Below are positions 22,094-31,946 of a stretch of 37,685 bases of DNA, in pieces (positions within the stretch are counted from its first letter, which is position 1; the number at the start of each line of letters is the position of its first letter). Location: NCBI RefSeq assembly GCF_005930495.1, contig NZ_SJEX01000049.1, forward strand, positions 1 through 37,685. The letters are read 5' to 3'. The stretch is from Modestobacter excelsi (GTDB taxonomy: Bacteria > Actinomycetota > Actinomycetes > Mycobacteriales > Geodermatophilaceae). The position numbers were made by a program, and so were the translations under genes. Below the pieces are notes generated by a model that did no database searches, was not told the origin of the DNA, and saw only the letters and a program-made list of their open reading frames with translations.

Positions 22094-22174
22094 TGATCAG
22101 GTGACCTGATCAGCGGCCGTCCTCCCGCACCGGCGTTGCTGCGGGAGGACGGCCTTTGATCAGGTCACCTGATC
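22094..22174. repeat. 81-bp nested-palindrome element, copy 2 (terminator-like)
   Basis: Same layout as 1211-1291: near-palindrome at 22094-22112; hairpin GGCCGTCCTCCCGCA (22115-22129) with TGCGGGAGGACGGCC (22140-22154), a perfect 15-bp stem followed by TTT; second near-palindrome at 22157-22174. Five differences from copy 1, and the stem here is longer and perfect. It sits 11 bases after ndk and is likely its terminator. Confidence 0.87.
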
Positions 22175-22210
22175 CACGACAGACGCCGGGGAGCCGCGCG
22201 GGGGCCGGGC

Positions 22211-22216
22211 TACCCT
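22211..22216 (+). promoter_or_regulatory. candidate -10 of the radical-SAM gene (TACCCT)
   Basis: TACCCT ends nine bases before the ATG at 22226, so the transcript would be leaderless or nearly so. Confidence 0.4.
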
Positions 22217-22225
22217 GGACGGGTC

Positions 22226-24151
22226 ATGACTGTGGACTCGCTCTACCCCCAGCTCGAGCCGTTGCTCGCCCAGGTGCAGAAGCCCATCCAGTACGTCGGC
22301 GGTGAGCTCAACGCGCAGGTGAAGCCGTGGGACGACGTCGCCGTCCACTGGGCGCTGATGTACCCCGACGCCTACGAGGTCGGCCTGCCCAACCAGGGCC
22401 TCATGATCCTCTACGAGGTGCTCAACGAGCGCCCGGACGCCCTGGCCGAGCGCACGTACGCCGTCTGGCCCGACCTCGCCGGGCTGATGCGCGAGCACGG
22501 CGTCGGCCAGTTCACCGTCGACGCGCACCGCCCGGTGCGCGACTTCGACCTGCTGGGCGTCAGCTTCGCCACCGAGCTCGGCTACACCAACCTGCTCGAG
22601 GCGCTCGACCTCGCCGGCGTGCCGCTGCACGCGGTCGACCGCGACGAGACCCACCCGGTCGTGGTGGCCGGTGGGCACGCCGCCTTCAACCCCGAGCCGG
22701 TCGCCGACTTCGTCGACTGCGCCGTCCTCGGGGACGGCGAGCAGGTCGTCGGCGACATCACCGACGTCGTCGCCGCGTGGAAGGCCGAGGGCCGCCCCGG
22801 CGGGCGGGTCGAGCTGCTCGCCCGGCTGGCCCGGGTCGACGGCGTCTACGTGCCGCGCTTCTACGCCGTCAGCTACGCCGCCGACGGGACGATCGCCGAG
22901 GTGCTGCGCACCCGGGACGACGTCCCGGCGCGGGTGGGCAAGCGCACGGTGATGGACCTGGACGAGTGGCCCTACCCGAAGCAGCCGCTGGTCCCGCTGG
23001 CGGAGAGCGTGCACGAGCGGATGAGCGTGGAGATCTTCCGCGGCTGCACCCGGGGCTGCCGGTTCTGCCAGGCCGGGATGATCACCCGGCCGGTACGTGA
23101 GCGGACGATCACCGGGATCGGCTCGATGGTCGACGCCGGGCTGAAGGCCACCGGCTACGAGGAGGTCGGGCTGCTGTCGCTGTCCAGCGCCGACCACTCC
23201 GAGATCGGCCAGCTGGCCACCGAGCTCGCCGACCGGTACGAGGGCACCAACACCGGCCTGAGCCTGCCGAGCACGCGGGTGGACGCCTTCAACGTGACCC
23301 TGGCCAACGAGCTGTCCCGCAACGGCCGGCGCAGCGGCCTCACCTTCGCCCCCGAGGGCGGCAGCGAGCGCATCCGCCGGGTGATCAACAAGACCGTGTC
23401 CAAGGAGGACCTGGTCCGCACGGTCACCACCGCCTACGCCAACGGCTGGCGGCAGGTGAAGCTCTACTTCATGTGCGGTCTGCCGACCGAGACCGACGCG
23501 GACGTGCTGGAGATCGCCGAACTGGCGGTCGAGGTCATCCGGGCCGGCCGGGAGGCCAGCGGCACCAAGGACATCCGCTGCACCGTCTCCATCGGTGGGT
23601 TCGTGCCCAAGCCGCACACCCCGTTCCAGTGGGCCGGGCAGGCGAGCGCGGAGACCATCGACTCCCGGCTCAAGCTCCTCCGGGAGGCGATCAACAGCGA
23701 CCGGCGGATCGGCCGGTCCATCGGCCTGCGCTACCACGACGGCAAGCCCGGCGTGATCGAGGGACTGCTCTCCCGCGGCGACCGCCGGGTCGGCACGGTC
23801 ATCGAGCGGGTGTGGCGCGACGGCGGGCACTTCGACGGCTGGAGCGAGCACTTCTCCTACGAGCGGTGGGCGACCGCCGCGGCCGAGGAGCTCGCCGCCT
23901 TCGGCCTCGACCTCGCCTGGTTCACCACCCGGGAGCGCACGGAGCACGAGGTGCTGCCCTGGGACCACCTGGACTCCGGGCTGGACAAGGAGTGGCTCTG
24001 GGAGGACTGGCAGGACGCGATCTCGGAGGACGAGGTCGGGGACTGCCGCTGGACCGGCTGCTACGACTGCGGGGTCTGCCCGACCATGGGCACCGAGATC
24101 CAGATCGGCCCGACCGGGCGCAGCCTGCTGCCGTTGACCGTGGTGCGCTGA
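22226..24151 (+). CDS. TIGR03960-type radical SAM protein with B12-binding-like domain
   Basis: A 641-residue member of the family regularly found with a DUF2344 partner and RNase E/G. The N-terminal ~250 residues form a B12-binding-like region (AGGHAAFNPEPVADFVD, LGDGEQVVGDI). The radical-SAM domain has the 4Fe-4S motif C274-x3-C278-x2-C281 in RGCTRGCRFCQAG, then FAPEGGSERIRRVINK. A Cys-rich C-terminus (GCYDCGVCPTMG) may hold a further cluster. The reaction is unknown; the genomic link suggests RNA or ribosome modification, which is inference. It is directly followed by its partner. Confidence 0.9.
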   Translation: MTVDSLYPQLEPLLAQVQKPIQYVGGELNAQVKPWDDVAVHWALMYPDAYEVGLPNQGLMILYEVLNERPDALAERTYAVWPDLAGLMREHGVGQFTVDAHRPVRDFDLLGVSFATELGYTNLLEALDLAGVPLHAVDRDETHPVVVAGGHAAFNPEPVADFVDCAVLGDGEQVVGDITDVVAAWKAEGRPGGRVELLARLARVDGVYVPRFYAVSYAADGTIAEVLRTRDDVPARVGKRTVMDLDEWPYPKQPLVPLAESVHERMSVEIFRGCTRGCRFCQAGMITRPVRERTITGIGSMVDAGLKATGYEEVGLLSLSSADHSEIGQLATELADRYEGTNTGLSLPSTRVDAFNVTLANELSRNGRRSGLTFAPEGGSERIRRVINKTVSKEDLVRTVTTAYANGWRQVKLYFMCGLPTETDADVLEIAELAVEVIRAGREASGTKDIRCTVSIGGFVPKPHTPFQWAGQASAETIDSRLKLLREAINSDRRIGRSIGLRYHDGKPGVIEGLLSRGDRRVGTVIERVWRDGGHFDGWSEHFSYERWATAAAEELAAFGLDLAWFTTRERTEHEVLPWDHLDSGLDKEWLWEDWQDAISEDEVGDCRWTGCYDCGVCPTMGTEIQIGPTGRSLLPLTVVR

Positions 24152-24919
24152 GTGGCCCGCCAGCCCGACGGCCCTCCGCCGCCGCCCACCGTGCAGAAGC
24201 TGCGGCTGCGCTACACCAAGCGCGGCCCGCTCCGGTTCGCCTCGCACCGCGACCTGGCCCGGGCGCTGGAGCGCGCGCTGCGCCGGGCCGAGGTGCCGAT
24301 GGCGTTCTCCGCCGGGTTCAGCCCGCACCCGAAGATCTCCTACATGGGGGCGGCGCCGACCGGTGCCGCCTCGGAGGCGGAGTACTTCGAGATCGGGCTG
24401 TCCGCGCGCCGGGACCCCGAGCAGGTCCGCGCCGCGCTGGACGCCTCCCTGCCGCCGGGGATCGACGTCCTCGAGTGCGTGGAGGCGCTCGAGGGGAGCG
24501 GGTCGCTCGCCGACCGGCTGGACGCCACCCGCTGGCGGATCGACCTGCCCGGGGTGGACGCCGACGAGCTGTCCGCCGCCGTCCAGGAGCTGCTGGCACG
24601 GGAGGTGGTGCTGGTCGCCAAGCGCACGAAGAACGGCCTCCGGGACGTCGATGCGCGCGCTGCCGTCGTCCGTGCGGCGGTGGCCGTGGAGGCAGGTTGT
24701 GCCATACTGCACGTGGTCGTACGGCAGCTCACGCCGACCGTTCGACCGGACGACGTGATGGCCGCTCTGGCTGCCGTCGCCGACCTGCGCCCGCCGTTGC
24801 CCATCCGGGCCGTGCGTGAGGCGCAGGGCCGGCTCGACGACAGCGGTGAGGTCGCCGATCCGCTTGGGCCCGACCGCGCGGTGCGCTCCTGCTGCCAGGA
24901 GGAGCGCGCGCAGGTCTGA
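24152..24919 (+). CDS. TIGR03936 / DUF2344 family protein
   Basis: A 255-residue partner of the preceding radical-SAM protein, starting at the GTG right after its stop. The N-terminus (LRLRYTKRGPLRFASHRDLA, RALRRAEVPMAFSAGFSPHP, KISYMGAAPTG) is diagnostic for DUF2344. In some bacteria the two are fused into one polypeptide, which supports a joint function. No activity has been established that I know of. The C-terminal tail ends in a Cys-Cys pair (RSCCQEERAQV). RNase E/G follows after a 270-base leader. Confidence 0.88.
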   Translation: MARQPDGPPPPPTVQKLRLRYTKRGPLRFASHRDLARALERALRRAEVPMAFSAGFSPHPKISYMGAAPTGAASEAEYFEIGLSARRDPEQVRAALDASLPPGIDVLECVEALEGSGSLADRLDATRWRIDLPGVDADELSAAVQELLAREVVLVAKRTKNGLRDVDARAAVVRAAVAVEAGCAILHVVVRQLTPTVRPDDVMAALAAVADLRPPLPIRAVREAQGRLDDSGEVADPLGPDRAVRSCCQEERAQV

Positions 24920-25189
24920 ACCGGCGGAGCCGGACGCCGGGCGTCGTCCGCGCCACGTCTGCCAGCCGTGACGCGCCCGCACCACCCTGATCTTGCTCGG
25001 CCAGCACCACCCGCGTTCCGCACGCTGCACCACCGGGCCCCAGCCGCACCGGCCGGGGCGCGGACCCAGACTTCGCGAGAAGGGCGCCGCCGCACCTCGC
25101 GGCCCGCCCGACCCGCCCAACCCGCGTTCCTGCGCGGCCGCCTGTCGGAGACGACCGGCGCCCGGGGACGCACAGGAGGCGAGCCCTCA
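24920..25189. other. 270-base leader region before RNase E/G
   Basis: No recognisable gene. Frames reading through this stretch upstream of the RNase start are Pro/Arg-rich and not conserved-looking. In other bacteria the RNase E leader mediates self-regulation by cleavage; I cannot see a defined element here. Confidence 0.4.
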
Positions 25190-28100
25190 GTGGCCGACCG
25201 CATCGACCCAGACACCATCGCGACCGACGGAGCCCCGGCTCCTGAGGAGCAGCCCACCGCAGAGGCCGCGGAGGCCCCGACCGAGCAGGCCGCCGCCGAG
25301 CCGGCCACCGGCGCCACCGAGGACGACGAGGACGACGAGGCCACTGCGGCCACGGCCCTCGCCGCCGCGGAGAGCAACCCCGGCCCCGAGCGCGACCCGG
25401 CCGACGACCGCACCCCGGCGCCCGAGTCGGAGCCCGACCTGCCCCGCTTCGGGGCCCAGTTCAGCTCCCCGGAGCCCACCACCGTGACCGCGCGGCCGCG
25501 CCGCCGCGCCACCCGCCCGGCCCTGGCGGCCGACCCGGACTCGGTGCCGGCGCCGCCGCCGGCGGCTCCGCCGGTTCCTGCCTTCATCACCTTCGTGGCC
25601 CCCGAGCCCGACGCCGCGCCGCCGCGCCGCCGCAGCCGGCGGCCCGCGGAGTCCCCGGCCGAGCCGGAGGAGGCCGTCCAGCCTGCCGCGGAGGCCGACG
25701 ACCGGGAGGCCGAACCGGCCCGCCCGCGTGGTCGCGGCCGCGGTCGGCGTCGTGCCGCCGAGGAGGCCGTGGCCGAGCCGGTCGAGGCCGAGGACACCGA
25801 CGTCCCCGAGGTCGAGGCCGACGTCGAGGCCGACGTCGAGGACCGCGACCTCGAGGACGCGGACGACCGTGACGACGAGGACGGCGGCAGCCCGGGCAGC
25901 CGTCGCCGCCGCCGGGGACGCCGGGGCCGTGGCCGTGGCCGCACCGAGGACTCCGGCGACGCCGAGACCGACGCCGAGGCCGAGACCGACGCCGACGAGG
26001 ACATCGAGGCGCCCGTCGCCGGCACCGCGGACACCGACGAGGAGTCCGAGGACACCTCCGACACCGAGGGCGACGACAGCGACGACGAGACCGACGACGA
26101 CAGCGCCGACGCCGGGCAGGGCTCGAGCACCCGGCGCCGTCGGCGTCGGCGTCGCCGGGGGAGCAGCGGCGAGGGCGCCGCGGAGGACGCTCCCGACGAC
26201 GACGACCGCCCGGAGCGCGCCGGCCGCAACGGCCGCACCTCCAGCGACGACGACGTCCGCGGCGTCGCCGGGTCGACCCGGCTCGAGGCCAAGCGCCAGC
26301 GTCGCCGCGAGGGCCGGGACGGTGGCCGCCGCCGCGCCCCGATCCTGTCCGAGTCGGAGTTCCTGGCCCGCCGCGAGGCCGTCGACCGCGCCATGGTGAT
26401 CCGCCAGCAGGGCGAGCGCACCCAGATCGCCGTCCTCGAGGACGACGTCCTGGTCGAGCACTACGTGACCCAGACGCAGGCCACCTCGTTCGCCGGCAAC
26501 GTGTACCTCGGTCGCGTGCAGAACGTGCTGCCCAGCATGGAGGCGGCCTTCGTCGACATCGGCAAGGGCCGCAACGCCGTCCTCTACGCCGGTGAGGTCA
26601 ACTGGGACGCCGCCGGCCTGTCCGGCAAGTCGCGGTCGATCGAGACCGCGCTGAAGTCCGGGGACAAGGTCCTGGTCCAGGTGACCAAGGACCCGATCGG
26701 GCACAAGGGCGCCCGGCTCACCCAGCAGATCAACCTGCCCGGTCGCTTCCTGGTCTACGTGCCCGGCGGCTCGATGACCGGCATCAGCCGCAAGCTCCCG
26801 GACAAGGAGCGCACCCGGCTCAAGGACGTCCTCAAGAAGATCGTCCCGGACGACGCCGGCGTGATCATCCGGACCGCCGCGGAGGGGGCTTCGGAGGAGG
26901 AGCTCACCCGCGACGTGGCCCGGCTGCAGGCGCAGTGGGAGGTCATCCAGACCAAGGCCGCGTCCACCAGCAACGCCCCGACGCTGCTCTACGGGGAGCC
27001 CGACCTGGCGATCCGGGTGATCCGCGACGTCTTCAACGAGGACTTCAAGCGGCTGGTCGTCCAGGGCGACGACGCCTGGGACACCGTCGAGGCCTACGTC
27101 GCGCACGTGTCCCCGGAGCTGTCCGAGCGGCTGCAGCGCTACGCCGGCACCGGCGACGTCTTCCGCGACCTGCGGATCGACGAGCAGCTGATGAAGGCCC
27201 TGGACCGCAAGGTCTGGCTGCCCTCCGGCGGCTCGCTGGTCATCGACCGCACCGAGGCGATGACCGTCGTCGACGTCAACACCGGCAAGTTCGTCGGCTC
27301 CGGGGGCAACCTGGAGCAGACGGTCACCCGCAACAACATCGAGGCCGCCGAGGAGATCGTCCGCCAGCTCCGGCTGCGCGACATCGGCGGGATCATCGTC
27401 ATCGACTTCATCGACATGGTCCTGGAGAGCAACCGCGACCTCGTGCTCCGGCGGCTCACCGAGTGCCTGGGCCGGGACCGGACCAAGCACCAGGTCGCCG
27501 AGGTCACCTCGCTGGGCCTGGTGCAGATGACCCGCAAGCGGGTCGGCCAGGGCCTGCTGGAGGTCTTCTCCGAGCCGTGCGAGCACTGCCGCGGTCGCGG
27601 GGTGCTGGTGCACCTGGACCCGGTGGAGGACAAGAAGCGGTCCGGCGGCAACGGCAACGGCAACGGCAGCGGCAGCGGCGGGGGTCACTCCGGCGGCGGC
27701 CGCAACCGCGACCAGCGCGGGGGCGACCAGGGACCGGCCAAGGACACCGGCACCGGCCGCGCCGACCAGCCGCGTCCCGACGCCGCGGAGACCGTGGAGA
27801 CCCCGGCCGAGCAGCCGGTGGACCTCGAGGTCACCGAGCCGGCCGAGCAGGGCAGCAGCGAGGGCCGCGGTGGCCGGCGCAGCCGGGGGCGCCGCGGCCG
27901 CGGCCAGTCGGGCGAGGCCCGCGCAGCCGAGGACGCGGCCGTGCTCGCCGCGGTGGGCGACGACCAGGACACCGAGCAGGCCCCCGTCGAGCAGGTCGCC
28001 GTCGAGCAGGTCGCCGTCGAGGAGGCCCCCGCCGACGAGGTCGTCGTCGACGAGGCCGTCGCCGACCAGCCGGTCGTCGAGCAGTCGGACGCCGAGGTGC

Positions 28101-28369
28101 CGGACGTCGAGGCGCCGGACGTCGAGGTGCCGGCCGCCGCGGAGCAGCCGACGCCGGACACGGTGCTCGCTGCGGCGCTCACCGGCGCTCCGGAGGCTCC
28201 CGTCGCCGCCCCGGTCGAGGAGACCGCTGCGGAGCCGGCGGCCGAGGTCGCGCCTCCCGCAGTCGTCGCACCGCAGGCGGTCGCCGAGCCGGTGACCGAG
28301 GACGCCGCGCCGGTGGCCCGGCCGCGGCGCCGCCGGGCGGCGTCCCGGCCCGCCGGGCCCCCGGCCTGA
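25190..28369 (+). CDS. rne: ribonuclease E/G family endoribonuclease
   Basis: A 1059-residue endoribonuclease for rRNA processing and mRNA decay. The N-terminal ~400 residues are disordered: acidic runs alternating with Arg-rich blocks (RRRRRRRGSSGEG). The S1 domain starts near 432 (GNVYLGRVQNVLPSMEAAF). The DNase-I-like catalytic core has the magnesium ligands Asp695 (VVDVNTGKFVG) and Asp739 (IVIDFIDMV). The zinc-link is C797-EH-C800. The C-terminal ~250 residues are again disordered, with Gly/Asn-rich, Arg-rich and Val-Glu repeats. The GTG at 25190 follows AGGAGG; earlier in-frame starts lack one. Catalytic core in the middle with tails on both sides is the actinobacterial layout. Confidence 0.94.
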   Translation: MADRIDPDTIATDGAPAPEEQPTAEAAEAPTEQAAAEPATGATEDDEDDEATAATALAAAESNPGPERDPADDRTPAPESEPDLPRFGAQFSSPEPTTVTARPRRRATRPALAADPDSVPAPPPAAPPVPAFITFVAPEPDAAPPRRRSRRPAESPAEPEEAVQPAAEADDREAEPARPRGRGRGRRRAAEEAVAEPVEAEDTDVPEVEADVEADVEDRDLEDADDRDDEDGGSPGSRRRRRGRRGRGRGRTEDSGDAETDAEAETDADEDIEAPVAGTADTDEESEDTSDTEGDDSDDETDDDSADAGQGSSTRRRRRRRRRGSSGEGAAEDAPDDDDRPERAGRNGRTSSDDDVRGVAGSTRLEAKRQRRREGRDGGRRRAPILSESEFLARREAVDRAMVIRQQGERTQIAVLEDDVLVEHYVTQTQATSFAGNVYLGRVQNVLPSMEAAFVDIGKGRNAVLYAGEVNWDAAGLSGKSRSIETALKSGDKVLVQVTKDPIGHKGARLTQQINLPGRFLVYVPGGSMTGISRKLPDKERTRLKDVLKKIVPDDAGVIIRTAAEGASEEELTRDVARLQAQWEVIQTKAASTSNAPTLLYGEPDLAIRVIRDVFNEDFKRLVVQGDDAWDTVEAYVAHVSPELSERLQRYAGTGDVFRDLRIDEQLMKALDRKVWLPSGGSLVIDRTEAMTVVDVNTGKFVGSGGNLEQTVTRNNIEAAEEIVRQLRLRDIGGIIVIDFIDMVLESNRDLVLRRLTECLGRDRTKHQVAEVTSLGLVQMTRKRVGQGLLEVFSEPCEHCRGRGVLVHLDPVEDKKRSGGNGNGNGSGSGGGHSGGGRNRDQRGGDQGPAKDTGTGRADQPRPDAAETVETPAEQPVDLEVTEPAEQGSSEGRGGRRSRGRRGRGQSGEARAAEDAAVLAAVGDDQDTEQAPVEQVAVEQVAVEEAPADEVVVDEAVADQPVVEQSDAEVPDVEAPDVEVPAAAEQPTPDTVLAAALTGAPEAPVAAPVEETAAEPAAEVAPPAVVAPQAVAEPVTEDAAPVARPRRRRAASRPAGPPA
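27986..28020 (+). repeat. 15-bp tandem repeats inside rne
   Basis: GTCGAGCAGGTCGCC occurs twice in a row (27986-28000, 28001-28015) and a third partial copy follows, coding VEQVA repeats that continue more loosely as Val-Asp/Glu-rich pentads to about 28140. Confidence 0.7.
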
Positions 28370-28406
28370 CGGAGGACCACGTTCGACCCGGGCTCCCCGG
28401 CTCGGG

Positions 28407-28412
28407 TACGCT
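28407..28412 (+). promoter_or_regulatory. candidate -10 of rplU-rpmA (TACGCT)
   Basis: TACGCT in the 177-base gap after rne; it would give a leader of about 128 bases before rplU. The -35 is weak (TTCGAC, 19 bases away). Confidence 0.4.
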
Positions 28413-28546
28413 GGTCGGGTTGCCGCGGGACGACAGGCCGCTTCCAGGCGGATCCGGTCGGCCGGCAGCCCGTCCAGCACTCGGCCCGCCCAGGTGCGCG
28501 CAGGACACAGTGCTGGACCTGAAGAGAACCGATCGAGGAGTCAGTG

Positions 28547-28870
28547 GTGTACGCAGTCGTCAAGGCCGGTGGAACGCAGCACAAGGTGGGTGTCGGTGAC
28601 ACGTTCACCGTCAACCGCCTGAGCGGGGTGGCCGGTGACACCGTCACCCTCCCTGCCATCCTGCTGGTCGACGGCGACACCGTCACGACCGATGTGCAGG
28701 CGCTCGCAGGCGTGACCGTGACCGGCGAGATCGTCGAGCACGGCAAGGGCCCGAAGATCCACATCCACAAGTTCAAGAACAAGACGGGCTACCACAAGCG
28801 GCAGGGGCACCGTCAGCCCCTGACCAGCGTCGTGGTCCGGGCCATCGACACGGACATCACGAAGGGCTGA
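28547..28870 (+). CDS. rplU: 50S ribosomal protein bL21
   Basis: A 107-residue ribosomal protein that binds 23S rRNA. It starts [18 protein letters not shown] and ends with the basic block [15 protein letters not shown], both typical of bL21. Two GTG codons are adjacent (28544, 28547); I chose the second because it restores the canonical MYAVVK start and gives a six-base gap to GAGGAG. It is followed after seven bases by rpmA, the universal pairing. Confidence 0.97.
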   Translation: MYAVVKAGGTQHKVGVGDTFTVNRLSGVAGDTVTLPAILLVDGDTVTTDVQALAGVTVTGEIVEHGKGPKIHIHKFKNKTGYHKRQGHRQPLTSVVVRAIDTDITKG

Positions 28871-28877
28871 CGACGAC

Positions 28878-29153
28878 ATGGCACACAAGAAGGGCGCATC
28901 GTCGTCCCGCAACGGCCGCGACTCCAACGCCCAGCGCCTCGGCGTGAAGCGCTTCGGTGGCCAGGTCGTCAAGGCCGGCGAGATCATCGTCCGCCAGCGT
29001 GGCACCCACTTCCACCCCGGCCTGGGTGTCGGCCGCGGCAAGGACGACACGCTGTTCGCCCTCGTCCCGGGCGCGGTGACCTTCGGGTTCCGCCGCGGGC
29101 GTCGCGAGGTCACGATCGCCGCCGTTCCGGCCCGCGAGACCGTCTCGGTCTAG
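28878..29153 (+). CDS. rpmA: 50S ribosomal protein bL27
   Basis: A 91-residue ribosomal protein near the peptidyl-transferase centre. [20 protein letters not shown] and the later [13 protein letters not shown] are the family signature. There is no N-terminal cleavage extension like that of Firmicutes. Followed by a strong terminator, so rplU-rpmA forms its own unit. Confidence 0.98.
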   Translation: MAHKKGASSSRNGRDSNAQRLGVKRFGGQVVKAGEIIVRQRGTHFHPGLGVGRGKDDTLFALVPGAVTFGFRRGRREVTIAAVPARETVSV

Positions 29154-29170
29154 CAGTCCCAGCACGTCCG

Positions 29171-29205
29171 CGGGGTGGCAGCGCCGATCTGGCGCTGCCA
29201 CCCCG
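29171..29205 (+). terminator. terminator hairpin after rpmA
   Basis: A perfect 15-bp stem, CGGGGTGGCAGCGCC (29171-29185) with GGCGCTGCCACCCCG (29191-29205), 5-base loop, then TTCCCATT; 18 bases after the stop. Confidence 0.9.
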
Positions 29206-29249
29206 TTCCCATTCAGCCAGTCCGGCCGTAGTGCAGAGAGGCGGCGACC

Positions 29250-30740
29250 ATGGCCGCTTTCGTCGACCGTGTGACGGTCCACGTGGCCGCAGGGAACGGT
29301 GCCCACGGGGTCAGTTCCGTCCACCGCGAGAAGTTCAAGCCGCTCGGCGGCCCCGACGGGGGCAACGGCGGTGACGGCGGCGACGTCGTCCTCGAGGTCG
29401 ACCCGAACGTGCACACGCTGCTGGACTTCCACCACGCGCCGCACCAGAAGGCCGCCAACGGCAAGCAGGCCGCCGGGGACTACAAGAACGGCGGCCGCGG
29501 TGAGGACCGCGTGCTGCGGGTCCCGCCGGGCACCGTCGTCACGATCGACGGCGAGCAGGTCGCCGACCTGATGGGCGCCGGCACCCGCGTGGTCATCGCG
29601 CACGGCGGCAAGGGCGGGCTCGGCAACGCCGCGCTGGCCAACGCCCGTCGCAAGGCCCCGGGCTTCGCCCTGCTGGGCGAGCCCGGCGAGGCGGTCGACG
29701 CCGTCCTCGAGCTCAAGAGCATCGCCGACGTCGGCCTGGTCGGGTACCCGTCGGCCGGCAAGTCCTCGCTGGTCGCGGCGATGTCCGCGGCGCGGCCGAA
29801 GATCGCCGACTACCCGTTCACCACCCTCGTGCCGCAGCTGGGCGTGGTCCGCGCCGGCGACGTCACCTACACGATGGCCGACGTCCCCGGGCTCATCCCC
29901 GGCGCCTCCACCGGCAAGGGCCTCGGCCTGCAGTTCCTCCGGCACGTGGAGCGCTGCGCCGTCCTGGTGCACGTGGTCGACATGGCCACCATGGAGCCGG
30001 GGCGCGACCCGGAGAGCGACATCGAGGCCCTGGAGCACGAGCTGCGGGAGTACGGCGGCGAGGAGCTCGACCTGGTCGGCCGGCTGCGGATCGCCGTGCT
30101 GAACAAGATCGACGTCCCCGACGCCCGTGAGCTCGTCGACCTGGTCCGCACCTCGCTGGAGGAGCGCGGCCTGCAGGTCTTCCCGATCAGCGTCGCGACG
30201 CACGAGGGCCTGGACGAGCTGGGCTTCGCGCTGGCCCGCGAGGTCGAGGCGTACCGGGCCGCGCTGCCCGAGGTGGAGCCGGTGCGGATCACCCTGACGC
30301 CGCGCGCCGTGGACGACGGCGGTTTCACCATCGAGCCCGACCCGCGCACCGACGGCTGGCTGGTCCGCGGCAAGCGGCCGGAGCGCTGGATCCGGCAGAC
30401 CGACTTCACCAACGACGAGGCCGTCGGCTACCTCGCCGACCGGCTCAACCGGCTGGGCGTGGAGGAGGGGCTGGCCAAGGCCGGCGCCGTCCCCGGCGAC
30501 GCGATCACCGTCGGCGACGTCACCTTCGACTGGGAGCCGACGCTGCCGGCCGGCACGCTCACCGTCGAGGAGACCGCGGGCCTGGGTGGCCGCGGCACCG
30601 ACGTGCGGCTGGACACCCACGCCCGGCCCCGCGCCGAGGACCGGCTGGCGGCCAAGAAGGCCCGCCGGCTGCCCCACGAGCTGGCCGACGACGACGGCTG
30701 GATCGACACCCGGCTGCTCGAGGACGACGCCGACCGGTGA
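29250..30740 (+). CDS. obg: Obg-family GTPase
   Basis: A 496-residue GTPase with roles in large-subunit assembly and stress signalling. The Gly-rich Obg domain comes first ([15 protein letters not shown]). The G domain follows: G1 [10 protein letters not shown]3 [10 protein letters not shown]4 NKID. The OCT domain then runs through the region with [13 protein letters not shown], and a disordered charged tail ends the protein. AGAGAGG precedes the ATG. The stop overlaps the proB GTG by four bases, so the two are translationally coupled, as in other actinobacteria. Confidence 0.97.
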   Translation: MAAFVDRVTVHVAAGNGAHGVSSVHREKFKPLGGPDGGNGGDGGDVVLEVDPNVHTLLDFHHAPHQKAANGKQAAGDYKNGGRGEDRVLRVPPGTVVTIDGEQVADLMGAGTRVVIAHGGKGGLGNAALANARRKAPGFALLGEPGEAVDAVLELKSIADVGLVGYPSAGKSSLVAAMSAARPKIADYPFTTLVPQLGVVRAGDVTYTMADVPGLIPGASTGKGLGLQFLRHVERCAVLVHVVDMATMEPGRDPESDIEALEHELREYGGEELDLVGRLRIAVLNKIDVPDARELVDLVRTSLEERGLQVFPISVATHEGLDELGFALAREVEAYRAALPEVEPVRITLTPRAVDDGGFTIEPDPRTDGWLVRGKRPERWIRQTDFTNDEAVGYLADRLNRLGVEEGLAKAGAVPGDAITVGDVTFDWEPTLPAGTLTVEETAGLGGRGTDVRLDTHARPRAEDRLAAKKARRLPHELADDDGWIDTRLLEDDADR

Positions 30741-31873
30741 GCACGCGGGCAGACGTCGCCGCCGCTTCCCGGGTGGTGGTCAAGGTGGGGTCCTCGTCGT
30801 TGACGACGCTGCCCGGCGGGCTGGACGTCGACCGGCTGCGCGCGCTGGTCGACGTCCTCGGCGCGCTGCGGGCCGCCGGACGGCAGGTCGTGCTGGTGTC
30901 CTCCGGCGCGATCGCCGCGGGCCTGGCGCCGCTGTCGCTGACCGGGCGGCCCCGGGACCTGGCCACCGCGCAGGCGGCGGCCAGCGTCGGCCAGCTCCGG
31001 CTGGTGCAGACCTACGCCGACGCCTTCGCCGCGCACGGGGTCACCGTCGGCCAGGTGCTGCTGACCGCCGACGACCTGACCCGCCGCAGCCACTACCGCA
31101 ACGCCTCGCAGACCATCGAGCGGCTGCTCGCGCTGGGCGTGCTGCCGATCGTCAACGAGAACGACACGGTCGCCACCGAGGAGATCAGGTTCGGCGACAA
31201 CGACCGGCTCGCCGCGCTGGTCGCGCACGTGGCGGTGGCCGACGCCCTGGTCCTGCTGTCCGACGTCGACGGCGTCTACGACGGGGACCCGCGCACCGGC
31301 CCGGCGCAGCTGATCGACACCGTCCGCAGCCCCGACGACCTCGCCGCGGTCGCGCTCGGCCGGGCCAGCCGCAACGGCGTGGGCACCGGTGGGATGGCCA
31401 CCAAGGTCGAGGCGGCGCTCATCGCGTCGGGTGCCGGGGTGCCCGTGGTCGTCACCTCCACACCGCAGGCGGCGGCCGCGCTGGCCGGGGAGCGGGTGGG
31501 CACCCTGTTCGCGCCCCGCGGCCGACGTCCCAGCGCCCGGCAGTTCTGGCTGCGCTACGCCAGCCGCCCGCGGGGCCGGGTGCTGCTCGACGAGGGCGCG
31601 GTCCGCGCGGTGCGGGAGCGGCACGCCTCGTTGCTGGCCGCCGGCGTCACCGGCTCGACCGGTGACTTCCTGGCCGACGACCCGGTGGAGCTGGTCGGCC
31701 CGGACGGCGTCGTCGTCGCCCGCGGGCTGGTCGCCTACGACGCCCGGGAGCTGCCGGCCCTGCTGGGCCGCAAGACCGCCGACCTGGACCCCGAGCACCG
31801 GCGCGAGGTCGTGCACCGCGACGAGATGGTGCTGGTCAGCCGCCGGTCATGGGCTGAGAGACTGCCGCGGTGA
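30737..31873 (+). CDS. proB: glutamate 5-kinase
   Basis: A 378-residue enzyme for the first step of proline synthesis (glutamate to gamma-glutamyl phosphate). The amino-acid-kinase domain has [30 protein letters not shown] and the loop [14 protein letters not shown]. The PUA domain covers about the last 90 residues ([14 protein letters not shown] to MVLVSRRSW). The product passes to ProA, encoded 1.2 kb downstream after def and a GNAT gene. GTG start within the obg stop. Confidence 0.97.
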   Translation: MSTRADVAAASRVVVKVGSSSLTTLPGGLDVDRLRALVDVLGALRAAGRQVVLVSSGAIAAGLAPLSLTGRPRDLATAQAAASVGQLRLVQTYADAFAAHGVTVGQVLLTADDLTRRSHYRNASQTIERLLALGVLPIVNENDTVATEEIRFGDNDRLAALVAHVAVADALVLLSDVDGVYDGDPRTGPAQLIDTVRSPDDLAAVALGRASRNGVGTGGMATKVEAALIASGAGVPVVVTSTPQAAAALAGERVGTLFAPRGRRPSARQFWLRYASRPRGRVLLDEGAVRAVRERHASLLAAGVTGSTGDFLADDPVELVGPDGVVVARGLVAYDARELPALLGRKTADLDPEHRREVVHRDEMVLVSRRSWAERLPR

Positions 31874-31946
31874 GCGAGCTTGCGAGCGGACGAGACGGCA
31901 GGGCACCCGCGGGCACGCGGCTGACGAGCGTCAGCGAGGAGGACGC

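Noticed and set aside
22160..25120. 986-codon minus-strand frame over the radical-SAM and DUF2344 genes
   Set aside because: Its composition is repetitive and without motifs; the plus strand carries clear families. Long antisense frames are expected at this GC content.
24968..25189. Upstream in-frame start for RNase E/G
   Set aside because: The extra 74 residues are Pro/Arg-rich with no ribosome site, while AGGAGG precedes the GTG at 25190.
25187..28480. Very long minus-strand frame over RNase E/G
   Set aside because: Antisense of a biased, repeat-rich gene; low-complexity product with no start signal.
31874..31946. GAGCG-rich repeats between proB and def
   Set aside because: Short imperfect direct repeats common in such genomes; no stable palindrome or array structure.
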